From Porticoccaceae bacterium UBA2002 (GTDB lineage Bacteria; Pseudomonadota; Gammaproteobacteria; Pseudomonadales; Porticoccaceae): a stretch of 9,387 bases of DNA. Below, in pieces: positions 1-6,323 of the stretch. The notes under the pieces are model-generated. The model was not told the origin of the DNA. It saw only the letters and a program-made list of their open reading frames with translations, and did no database searches. The stretch is from positions 3,615 to 13,001 of the forward strand of contig DDCQ01000066.1 in the NCBI GenBank assembly GCA_002334915.1. Direction: 5' to 3'. A program made the position numbers and the translations under genes. The number at the start of each line of letters is the position of its first letter. Position 1 is the first letter of the stretch.

Positions 1-34
1 TTTTTTAGGCCCATATCAACAGCGGATCTTATGT

Positions 35-505
35 ATGGCAACAGTAAAATCAAAACCTGCAGCTAAGTCAAAAGCCAATGCAGGCTCAGCAACTCTTCAT
101 GGTCTCGAGCCCTACAAGGAGACTAAAAAAGAGGAATACATGAATGAAAATCAGCGCGAGCACTTTAAGCTGATTCTCAAGGCGTGGCGTCGCGAGTTAA
201 TGGAAGAAGTTGACCGCACCGTGACTCATATGAAAGACGAAGCCGCAAACTTCCCTGACCCGGCCGATCGCGCCACTCAGGAAGAGGAGTTTAGCCTTGA
301 GCTGCGCACCCGTGATCGCGAGCGCAAGTTAATCAAAAAGATTGATAAGACTCTGGTGCGTGTCGAAGAGGACGACTACGGATTCTGCGACCAATGTGGC
401 GTTGAAATTGGTATTCGTCGACTGGAAGCTCGACCCACAGCAGATCTTTGCGTCGACTGTAAAACCCTCGACGAAATCAAGGAAAAACAAATTACCGGTG
501 GCTAA
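35..505 (+). CDS. dksA: RNA polymerase-binding transcription factor DksA
   Basis: DksA inserts a coiled-coil arm into the secondary channel of RNA polymerase and, with ppGpp, resets initiation at rRNA, amino-acid and stress promoters in the cytoplasm. The 156-residue protein shows the whole family plan. A variable basic N-terminus covers about residues 1-34, and the long coiled coil covers about 35-110. The arm tip motif FPDPADRA at 73-80 holds the two functional acidic residues Asp75 and Asp78. The zinc finger has Cys118, Cys121, Cys139 and Cys142, so this is the four-cysteine zinc-binding form and not a cysteine-poor paralogue. Length is close to the usual 147-151, with a slightly longer N-terminus. 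The ATG at 35 is chosen because the sequence fits the family from there and GGA lies just upstream; an ATG at 31 is out of frame. The promoter lies outside the window. A hairpin follows the stop, as is usual before gluQ. Confidence 0.97.
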   Translation: MATVKSKPAAKSKANAGSATLHGLEPYKETKKEEYMNENQREHFKLILKAWRRELMEEVDRTVTHMKDEAANFPDPADRATQEEEFSLELRTRDRERKLIKKIDKTLVRVEEDDYGFCDQCGVEIGIRRLEARPTADLCVDCKTLDEIKEKQITGG

Positions 506-521
506 TCAGCCGCTCGGCACC

Positions 522-549
522 CAGTAGCTCAGAGCCTTCTGAGCTACTG
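522..549 (+). terminator. Perfect 12-bp hairpin between dksA and gluQ
   Basis: The arms 522-533 and 538-549 are perfect inverted copies (CAGTAGCTCAGA and its complement) around the four-base loop GCCT. The hairpin starts 16 bases after the dksA stop and ends 12 bases before the gluQ start. The following stretch, TAATTCCTT, is only moderately T-rich, so termination is probably partial. From memory, a terminator between dksA and gluQ that limits gluQ expression has been described in enteric bacteria; the same role is inferred here. Confidence 0.7.
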
Positions 550-561
550 TAATTCCTTACC

Positions 562-1452
562 ATGTCAGCTTTATCCAGCATTGCTCGCTTCGCGCCCTCA
601 CCCACAGGCCCACTGCACTTTGGTTCGCTGGTAACTGCTCTGGCCAGCTTTTTGGATGCCCGCCAACGCCGTGGTCAGTGGCTGGTGCGTATCGAAGATT
701 TGGACCCCCCCAGAGAGGTGGCTGGCGCCAGTGATCAAATTCTCAGACAGTTAGAGAGCCATGGCCTGTGCTGGGACGGCACTGTGCTTTACCAAAGCAC
801 CAGACTCGAGGCCTATGCCGCCGCTCTGGAGTCACTGTTAGCATCGGAGCTGGTCTACCACTGCAGGTGTAACCGCCAGCGCATTCAAAGTCTGGGGGGC
901 ATCTATGACGGCCACTGCTCCGAGCTGCAACTGCCCAGTAATGACTGCGCGGCAAGGCTCAGGGTCAATGATACTAGGCTGAGCTTTAATGATCAGATAA
1001 TTGGCCAGTACCAGCAGAACCTGAAGACTGAGTTGGGCGACTTTGTGGTGCGGCGCCGGGATGGCCTTTTTTCCTATCAGCTGGCCGTGGTGGTGGATGA
1101 TGAATTTCAGGCAATCAGCCATATTATGCGCGGCGCAGATTTGCTGGACTCAACACCCAGACAGATCTATCTGCAGCAATGCCTGGGTTACAAAACACCG
1201 GACTATGCCCATTTACCCCTGGCTCTCAATGCGCAGGGCCAAAAGCTCAGCAAGCAAAATCAGGCTCTGGAGTTGCCTGAGGGCAATGAGTCTGAGCATC
1301 TGTGGGCAGCATTGCACTGGCTGCAGCAGTCGCCCCCGGAGCAGCTGCAGCGGCAATCTGTGGCAGAAATACTGGCCTGGGGCATTGAGCATTGGGCAGT
1401 GCAAACTGTGACCGACCATCTGCAAGACAGCCTTGCCCCTGAGGGTTATTAG
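562..1452 (+). CDS. gluQ: Glutamyl-Q tRNA(Asp) synthetase
   Basis: GluQRS is a truncated glutamyl-tRNA synthetase that activates glutamate and attaches it to the queuosine base at position 34 of tRNA(Asp), not to the 3' end of a tRNA. The 296 residues match a catalytic-core-only enzyme with no anticodon-binding domain. The class I signature APSPTGPLHFGSL is at 11-23 (HIGH-like) and RIEDLDPPRE at 43-52 belongs to the glutamate/ATP pocket. A zinc site is formed by Cys101, Cys103, Tyr115 and Cys119. KLSK at 228-231 is the KMSKS equivalent. Length is normal for the family. The ATG at 562 has no clear Shine-Dalgarno sequence, but the family signature begins eight residues later, so a later start would cut the active site. 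It probably depends on read-through from dksA past the hairpin. Confidence 0.95.
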   Translation: MSALSSIARFAPSPTGPLHFGSLVTALASFLDARQRRGQWLVRIEDLDPPREVAGASDQILRQLESHGLCWDGTVLYQSTRLEAYAAALESLLASELVYHCRCNRQRIQSLGGIYDGHCSELQLPSNDCAARLRVNDTRLSFNDQIIGQYQQNLKTELGDFVVRRRDGLFSYQLAVVVDDEFQAISHIMRGADLLDSTPRQIYLQQCLGYKTPDYAHLPLALNAQGQKLSKQNQALELPEGNESEHLWAALHWLQQSPPEQLQRQSVAEILAWGIEHWAVQTVTDHLQDSLAPEGY

Positions 1453-1575
1453 ATGAGTTGCAACTGCTCTAACCTGATCAACCCCTGGAACCGGGTTTGC
1501 TTTGCAGGTCTGGCAAGCATACCATCCCTCAGTCAAGCAATTAGCTTTAAACCAATCAGCCGCGCCGCCTAGCCC

Positions 1576-1752
1576 ATGCTAAATTATCGATTTGTTGCAA
1601 CCCTGCTCCTGCTCTGCATAGTAGTGTTTCCGCTAGCCATTCAATGGGCTCTGGAGCCCCATGGCAACTGGTTTAGACCCTATGTGGTCTGGGCCATGAT
1701 GGTGTTCGCCGCCTATATTTCCCACCGTCACAGCATCCGTGATGAGTCTTGA
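1576..1752 (+). CDS. Small two-helix membrane protein upstream of cbrA (CbrX-like)
   Basis: This 58-residue reading frame starts at the ATG at 1576, which sits three bases after an in-frame TAG, and ends with the TGA at 1750-1752. The product is strongly hydrophobic. A first membrane segment covers about residues 6-23 and a second about 36-49, joined by a short WALEPHGNW turn, with a charged tail HRHSIRDES. Its end overlaps the start of cbrA by 11 bases if the ATG at 1742 is used, or stops one base before the ATG at 1754, so translation of the two is very likely coupled. In Pseudomonas a small ORF of this kind (called cbrX, from memory) lies directly upstream of cbrA and is cotranscribed with it. 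Position and character agree, but I cannot compare sequences. No catalytic motif is visible. No good Shine-Dalgarno sequence precedes it. A role in CbrA synthesis or assembly is inference. Confidence 0.75.
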   Translation: MLNYRFVATLLLLCIVVFPLAIQWALEPHGNWFRPYVVWAMMVFAAYISHRHSIRDES

Positions 1753-4639
1753 AATGGTAAATCTTGATATGGTGCTGGCCACTTTGCTTATGCTGGGGCT
1801 GGGCTGTCTGGTAGCCAGATTACTGGCCCAGCGCACAGGGTCCCACAGCAGGGATATTATTCTTGCTCTGGGCCTGTTGTCAGGCACAGGGGTTCTGCTA
1901 TCCATGGGCTCGGTTGAGATGGCCGGGCGCTATGGCAACAGCGTGATTGTGGCCCTGATTGCCTTTAGTCTGGTGTTTGTCTTCTCGCCGCTGATTTTTC
2001 TGCCGATTCGCCGCCTCAGCGGGATTATTCGCTTTGCTACGCCGGTGGATTTCCTGACCTTTAGATACCGCAAAAAGTCTGTTGCAGTTATAGCCTGCAT
2101 AGCTCTGATACTGGCGGTAATCCCTCTGATACTGGCCCAGTTTGTGGCCATTGAAGCAGTCACCAATAGCCTGTTTGGCAGTGGCTCCATGGCGCTAAGC
2201 CTGCTGGCTGCCACAGTGATTATGCTGCTGATTAATTTGCGTTCGATTAATGTGGGCATAGTTAATCATCTGGTCTGGGTTATGGCTGCAGCCGGGCTAT
2301 TGCTGCTGCCGGCCATGGGTTTTTCCGCTTGGGTTGCGGTGACTTCAGCCTTTGGTGGCCTGGCTGAAATGAATCTCTGGGTGGTGGATAGTGGGCAGCG
2401 CTTTATTATTCAGCGCATGGATTTTTCCTACAGCCTGTTTATTGTATTTTTGGCTGCGGGCTTTGCTTACCCGATTAATTTTAGCCTGCTGATATCCGAT
2501 GATATCTCAGATCAACAGGCCGGGATGACCTCCTGGGCCTACCCACTGTTGGTACTGCTTGCCAGTATTCCGGTATTCCCACTGCTTTGGAGTGGTCTCT
2601 CAGTGCAGTCGGCCTCGCCTTTTCAAGAGTACCTGATAGCCCTGCCCTCCCTTGCGGGACAGCCAGTGATTGCCGGTCTGGCAAGCGCCAGTATTCTCCT
2701 GCTAAGCGTTGCACTAACCTGCAGTCTGAGTCTGATTATGGCGAAGATTGTTCTTAATAGTTTTGTGCTGCCGGGCAAAGACTTGCAACAGCAAAGCAAT
2801 CTGGAGCAGTGGATTAAAAACCGCCATATACTGGTTGCAAGTGGTCTAATTCTATTCTGTGTCTGCCTTAGCCTGATTACCAAATACCATAGTATTACTG
2901 ATTATTATCTCGCCGCATTTGCTGGTCTGGCCCAGCTAACACCGGGTATGCTAGCAGTTATCTATCTGCCCAGAGTTGGCCGCCGGGGCTTTATCGGTGG
3001 ACTGATCGCCGGGCTGTCCCTGTGGCTGGTGGCTATCTTACTGCCACTGCTGATCGGCGACTGGAGCTGGCACCTTCCTGTTATTGGCAAAACCCTTCAC
3101 TTTGGTATGCAAAATTGGGATATCTGGGCTATGGAAGCCCTGCTGCTGAATATCACCGTCTGCCTTTTGTTCTCTCTGCGAGGTTCCATGGACAGGGAGC
3201 AGCAGGCCTTTGCCACTCTTTGCATGGCCGATAATATCTATATACCGGCACGGGTGGAAATCCCGCAAAAATCAGTGCCCGAATTGATCAGCAGCCTGCA
3301 CCTGTCTCTGGGTGATGCTGCAGAAACCGAAGTGGCACTGGCGTTAGAGGCTCTGGAGTATGATGACAGCGAGGTGCGTCCAGCGGCTCTGCGGCAATTG
3401 CGCGACAGGATCAACGCCTCTTTAAATACCAAGTTTGGTGTGTTGGCGGCCAATCGTATTATGGAGCAGTCGCTGCCTCTCAGTATGCCCGCAGCCGATG
3501 AGCCCGATGATATTCACCTGATCGAGTCTGTACTGGCTATTCAGGGGGATCGGCTGACAGGTATTGCCAGCGAACTCAATAAATTGCGGGTACACCATCG
3601 TCAGGTTCTCGATAATCTTCCAATAGGCGTGGTGTCTCTGGATGAAGGCGGGGAAATTGTGCGCTGGAACAACACATTGTCCAGCTATACGGGCATCAGT
3701 CAAAACCTGGCCTCGGGCAGTCTGATTCAGGATTTGCCCGAGCCCTGGTGCACTGCTATTGCAGATTTTATCGACAGTGGCGAAAACAGCCTCGACGATC
3801 TGCGGCTAGAAATACAGGGCGAGGTGCGCTGGTACAGTCTGCAAAAATCTGAGCAGCTGGACTCTGACTCCAGCAGAGACAACAATGGCGATATTGTCGT
3901 GCTGATTGAAGATCACACCGAGGCAGTCAATCTTATTCAGAATTCAATCGATAATGAGAGGCTGGCCTCTGTGGGCCGTCTGGCGGCCGGTGTTGCCCAT
4001 GAAATTGGCAATCCAGTGACTGGCATTGCCTGCATAGCCCAAAATCTGGAACATGAGACCGAGGCCAGTCAGGTGGCAGAGTCTGCACAGCAAATACTGT
4101 CGCAGACTAGACGCATCAATCGTATTGTCCAATCTCTGATTAATTTTTCCCGAGGCGGAAATGTGCTGGCTGCAGCCCAGAACGATGTCAGTATCAGCGC
4201 CGCCGCCGATGAGGCTATTCAATTGCTGACCCTGAGCGAAGAGCAACAGGATCTGCGTTTTATCAGCGATATTGACCCCAGCCTGATAATTTCCGGGGAT
4301 TACCACCAGCTGCTGCAGGTATTTCTCAATCTGCTGAGTAATGCGCGAGATGCATCGCCACAGGGCGGCAGCGTCAATATCGAGGCTCGAGCGGCAGAGC
4401 AGGAAATTGTGGTTACTATCAGCGACCAGGGTGAGGGTATTGAAGAAAATCTGCGCAGCAGGTTATTCGAGCCATTTGTTACCACCAAAGACCCGGGCAA
4501 GGGCACGGGGCTTGGCCTGTGGATAGTGTTTAATCTGGTGAAAAGCCTGGGTGCCGAGGTTGCGCTAAATAGCCCGGCCAAAAACAGTGATCGCGGCACT
4601 ACAGTAAGCATCCGTTTCCCCGTATCATCTGCATTATGA
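1742..4639 (+). CDS. cbrA: CbrA-type sensor histidine kinase with SLC5 transporter domain
   Basis: CbrA is the membrane sensor of the CbrAB carbon/nitrogen balance system. Residues are counted from the ATG at 1742. About 10-480 form a sodium:solute symporter-like (SLC5) domain with roughly 13 hydrophobic helices. About 488-580 fit the STAC domain that links such transporters to kinases. About 616-729 are a PAS domain (start LRVHHRQVLDNLPIGVVSLD). The kinase core is complete: phosphoacceptor His753 in VAHEIGNPV, N-box Asn867 in NLLSNARDAS, G1 Asp895 in SDQGEGI, and the G2 motif GTGLGL at 921-926. Length (965) is near that of Pseudomonas CbrA. Start choices are GTG 1739, ATG 1742 and ATG 1754. 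None has a strong ribosome site, and all imply coupling to the upstream small gene. The stop overlaps cbrB by four bases. Unlike its partner CbrB, it shows no decayed catalytic motif. The transported or sensed substrate cannot be read from the sequence; histidine is the known case in Pseudomonas. Confidence 0.93.
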   Translation: MSLEMVNLDMVLATLLMLGLGCLVARLLAQRTGSHSRDIILALGLLSGTGVLLSMGSVEMAGRYGNSVIVALIAFSLVFVFSPLIFLPIRRLSGIIRFATPVDFLTFRYRKKSVAVIACIALILAVIPLILAQFVAIEAVTNSLFGSGSMALSLLAATVIMLLINLRSINVGIVNHLVWVMAAAGLLLLPAMGFSAWVAVTSAFGGLAEMNLWVVDSGQRFIIQRMDFSYSLFIVFLAAGFAYPINFSLLISDDISDQQAGMTSWAYPLLVLLASIPVFPLLWSGLSVQSASPFQEYLIALPSLAGQPVIAGLASASILLLSVALTCSLSLIMAKIVLNSFVLPGKDLQQQSNLEQWIKNRHILVASGLILFCVCLSLITKYHSITDYYLAAFAGLAQLTPGMLAVIYLPRVGRRGFIGGLIAGLSLWLVAILLPLLIGDWSWHLPVIGKTLHFGMQNWDIWAMEALLLNITVCLLFSLRGSMDREQQAFATLCMADNIYIPARVEIPQKSVPELISSLHLSLGDAAETEVALALEALEYDDSEVRPAALRQLRDRINASLNTKFGVLAANRIMEQSLPLSMPAADEPDDIHLIESVLAIQGDRLTGIASELNKLRVHHRQVLDNLPIGVVSLDEGGEIVRWNNTLSSYTGISQNLASGSLIQDLPEPWCTAIADFIDSGENSLDDLRLEIQGEVRWYSLQKSEQLDSDSSRDNNGDIVVLIEDHTEAVNLIQNSIDNERLASVGRLAAGVAHEIGNPVTGIACIAQNLEHETEASQVAESAQQILSQTRRINRIVQSLINFSRGGNVLAAAQNDVSISAAADEAIQLLTLSEEQQDLRFISDIDPSLIISGDYHQLLQVFLNLLSNARDASPQGGSVNIEARAAEQEIVVTISDQGEGIEENLRSRLFEPFVTTKDPGKGTGLGLWIVFNLVKSLGAEVALNSPAKNSDRGTTVSIRFPVSSAL

Positions 4640-5901
4640 GCCAAAATGCCAAACAGATACTAATTGTCGAAGACGAGGATACTATTCGTTCGTCCCTGCG
4701 CAAGTTGCTTGAGCGCTATGACTACGCTGTGTCTGAAGCCGTCAGCGTAAAAGCCGCCCAGCAAGCCCACAATCTCAATGACTTTAATTTAATTATCAGT
4801 GATCTGCGCCTGCCGGGCAGTTCCGGCATAGAGTTGATTCAGCCCGCTGGCTCTGTGCCAGTGCTGGTTATGACCAGTTACGCCAGTCTGCGCTCTGCTG
4901 TTGAGACCATGCGTCAGGGTGCTGCAGATTATATTTCCAAGCCTTTTGATCATGAAGAAATGCTCGCTGCCGTGCGACGGCTGATCGGTGAGTCCGGCCA
5001 ACAGCAGAATCAGGTCAAAACCCAGAGTCCAGTACTGATGGGTAATAGCCCGCAGATTCTGCAGATATTGCGCACAGTGTATAAAGCGGCCCCCACCTCT
5101 GTGCCCGTTTTAATTCAGGGCGAGAGCGGTACCGGGCGGCGAACTATTGCCGAGATAATTCACAGTAACAGTGCGGTTGCCGATCAGCGCTTTGTGACCA
5201 TTAACTGCACCTCGGTAAACGAAGCTCAGCTGCACAAGCAACTGGAGGCAGGCCCTATAGGCACGTTATTTTTAAATAATATCTGCGAATTACCCAGAGC
5301 ACTGCAGCCCATAGTGCTCAAAGCCATAGAGCAGAAGTTATTTCGCTGTATTGCCTCGGCCGAGCAGGATTTGCAGACCCTGTGCGAGTCAGATCGTTTT
5401 CGCAAAGATCTTTTCTACAGTCTCAACGTAGTCAGATTACAGGTGCCAACTCTGGAGGCGCGGGCCGCCGATATTCCCTGTTTAACCCGATATTTTATCG
5501 ACCAGTACTCCAGTGAACTGGGATTTCAAATTCAACTGACCCAGGAAGCTCATCAAGCACTGGGGAATTACAGCTGGCCGGGAAATGTGCGCGAGCTGCA
5601 AAATATGCTCTATCAGGCTGCCATTTTGTCTGAGCCGGACGAAGCTATCAGCGCCCAGCAGCTAGGTCTGCATGATGTACCCAAACCCGACGACGATGCA
5701 GAGCGACCAAACCCCGATATTCAGTCAAATGCTGCCAATGATCAGCCTGCAGGGCTCTCTCTGGAGGACTATTTCACTAGTTTTGTATTGGAAAATCAGG
5801 AGAATATGAGTGAAACAGCGCTGGCGCAAAAATTGGGTATCAGCCGCAAGTCTCTCTGGGAGAGGCGCAATAAGCTAGGTATTAGCCGCAAAAAAGCCTG
5901 A
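4636..5901 (+). CDS. cbrB: CbrB-like response regulator with degenerate sigma-54 AAA+ domain
   Basis: This is the partner regulator of CbrA, 421 residues against about 480 in Pseudomonas as I recall. The receiver (5-118) is intact: Glu12/Asp13 acidic pair, phosphoacceptor Asp56 in IISDLRLPG, Thr80 and Lys102 in SKPFD. The central domain (about 132-335) descends from a sigma-54 activator AAA+ module but has lost key parts. Walker A reads GESGTGRRT (162-170), with Arg168 in place of the lysine. Walker B reads GTLFLNNI (209-216), with Asn214-Asn215 in place of Asp-Glu. Only 18 residues separate Cys191 from the Walker B start, about half the normal distance, so the ELFG-GAFTGA segment is gone. 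A second shortening lies before IASAEQDL (sensor I region). RFRKDLFYSLN (254-264) and WPGNVREL (314-321) survive. The C-terminus (375-421) is a Fis-type helix-turn-helix, LAQKLGISRKSLWERRNKLG, very close to CbrB. ATG overlaps the cbrA stop (ATGA), with no separate ribosome site. The frame is open throughout, so this is a retained gene and not a pseudogene. Confidence 0.92.
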   Translation: MSQNAKQILIVEDEDTIRSSLRKLLERYDYAVSEAVSVKAAQQAHNLNDFNLIISDLRLPGSSGIELIQPAGSVPVLVMTSYASLRSAVETMRQGAADYISKPFDHEEMLAAVRRLIGESGQQQNQVKTQSPVLMGNSPQILQILRTVYKAAPTSVPVLIQGESGTGRRTIAEIIHSNSAVADQRFVTINCTSVNEAQLHKQLEAGPIGTLFLNNICELPRALQPIVLKAIEQKLFRCIASAEQDLQTLCESDRFRKDLFYSLNVVRLQVPTLEARAADIPCLTRYFIDQYSSELGFQIQLTQEAHQALGNYSWPGNVRELQNMLYQAAILSEPDEAISAQQLGLHDVPKPDDDAERPNPDIQSNAANDQPAGLSLEDYFTSFVLENQENMSETALAQKLGISRKSLWERRNKLGISRKKA

Positions 5902-5938
5902 TATCTTGTGCAGAATTTGAGCCTCTAAAATAGAACCA

Positions 5939-5960
5939 GAAACTGTTTCAGAAAGTAACA
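5939..5960 (+). promoter_or_regulatory. Palindromes upstream of the CrcZ-like RNA, candidate CbrB site
   Basis: Two overlapping dyads are visible. GAAAC-T-GTTTC (5939-5949) is perfect. TGTTTC-N5-GTAACA (5944-5960) has one mismatch between its arms. The GTAACA arm equals the half-site I recall for CbrB in Pseudomonas (TGTTAC and GTAACA arms), but the spacer there is longer, about 14 bases. The centre near 5952 lies about 45-47 bases before the likely RNA start, much closer than a usual sigma-54 enhancer. Assignment to CbrB is inference. Confidence 0.4.
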
Positions 5961-5972
5961 TTTGGAGAACAA

Positions 5973-5988
5973 TGGCAGTTTAAATGCT
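5973..5988 (+). promoter_or_regulatory. Sigma-54-like -24/-12 promoter element
   Basis: TGGCAGTTTAAATGCT matches the consensus TGGCAC-N5-TTGCW in 10 of 11 fixed positions except for C to G after TGGCA and T to A before TGC. The invariant GG (5974-5975) and GC (5986-5987) have the required spacing. It would start an RNA near 5999, just before the A-rich RNA region, as for crcZ in Pseudomonas. An overlapping weak sigma-70 pattern (TTGGAG at 5962-5967, 17 bases, TGCTAT at 5985-5990) cannot be excluded, and this matters because the neighbouring CbrB lacks the parts needed to drive sigma-54. Confidence 0.55.
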
Positions 5989-6060
5989 ATTTCCTTAAAA
6001 TTTCTCTTGCGCAACGACTATTTCTGATTAGAATGAGGACACCAAGACTTGTTCTTGAGT

Positions 6061-6088
6061 AATAAAAATAATAAAGAATAATAAAAAC
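6061..6088 (+). promoter_or_regulatory. A-rich Hfq/Crc binding tract (three AANAANAA motifs)
   Basis: Twenty-eight bases of A with scattered T and one G, unlike anything else in the window. The motifs AATAAAAA (6061), AATAATAA (6067) and AATAATAA (6077) each fit the catabolite-activity consensus. It lies unpaired between two hairpins, as a protein landing site in the RNA would. Confidence 0.7.
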
Positions 6089-6140
6089 CGGATGGATTGC
6101 GAAAGTGTTCAACGAGCTTAGGCTCTAGAACCATTGAGGG

Positions 6141-6166
6141 GGGTTGCCGAAAGGCATCCCTTTTTT
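6141..6166 (+). terminator. Rho-independent terminator of the CrcZ-like RNA
   Basis: The arms GGGTTGCC (6141-6148) and GGCATCCC (6153-6160) pair with a single T-T mismatch around a GAAA tetraloop and run straight into six T (6161-6166). It ends 157 bases before pcnB and closes the sRNA. Confidence 0.88.
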
Positions 6167-6323
6167 ATTGCCTGATTTTTAAAGCTTCAATGCCACTGGT
6201 TTGATTTTAGCACTTTTGTCCAATTCCCCTGCTGTTTGTGCCGCTTTAGTCCAAGCAATGCTCCCGTATTAGCTTATCCTCTGTTAAACTTCGGTCTCCT
6301 TCCAGTCCACCGGCAAGCTGTTC
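6167..6323 (+). other. Leader region of pcnB, no gene seen
   Basis: The 157 bases from the sRNA terminator to the pcnB start are AT-richer than the genes around them. I see no open frame of note, no strong hairpin and no convincing -35/-10 pair, although pcnB must be read from a promoter here or by read-through of the terminator. No Shine-Dalgarno sequence precedes the pcnB ATG. Confidence 0.5.

Larger units (their letters stand above)
5999..6166 (+). ncRNA. crcZ: CrcZ-like Hfq/Crc-sequestering small RNA
   Basis: The gap between cbrB and pcnB is where Pseudomonas encodes CrcZ, a decoy RNA that binds Hfq with Crc and relieves carbon catabolite repression. Here a likely start near 5999 (from the -24/-12 element) and a terminator at 6141-6166 bound an RNA of about 168 bases, far shorter than the roughly 400 of Pseudomonas CrcZ. 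An A-rich run at 6061-6088 holds three AANAANAA catabolite-activity motifs (6061, 6067, 6077), and it reads as nine A-R-N triplets broken once by a G, which suits the distal face of Hfq. A small hairpin, CAAGA-CTTGT-TCTTG (6043-6057), precedes the run. A longer one follows, with GTTC/GAAC outer arms and GAGC/GCTC inner arms (6107-6131). No reading frame of note lies inside. Ends are estimated; identity rests on synteny and motifs, not on alignment. Confidence 0.75.

Noticed and set aside
1456..1465. The 10-base palindrome AGTTGCAACT just after gluQ.
   Set aside because: Single short palindrome without a second copy or a nearby promoter; such matches occur by chance.
1480..1497. A possible terminator after gluQ (AACCC/GGGTT arms).
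   Set aside because: Five pairs with an eight-base loop and no T-run; too weak to call.
1453..1572. A 39-codon frame directly after the gluQ stop and in the same frame, which could be a read-through tail or a small gene.
   Set aside because: No ribosome site, no recognisable composition, and GluQRS is already full length at 296 residues, so an amber read-through tail is not needed.
3944..4306. A 120-codon frame on the - strand opposite the cbrA kinase region.
   Set aside because: Antisense shadow of the H-box and dimerisation region; no family features.
4636..5901. CbrB as a pseudogene because of its damaged AAA+ motifs.
   Set aside because: The frame is unbroken, deletions are in frame, and receiver and DNA-binding ends remain well conserved, which points to a retained, changed function.
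5935..5971. A canonical TGTTAC-N14-GTAACA CbrB site before the CrcZ-like RNA.
   Set aside because: Neither arm finds a partner at a 14-base spacing; only the short-spaced dyad at 5944-5960 is real.
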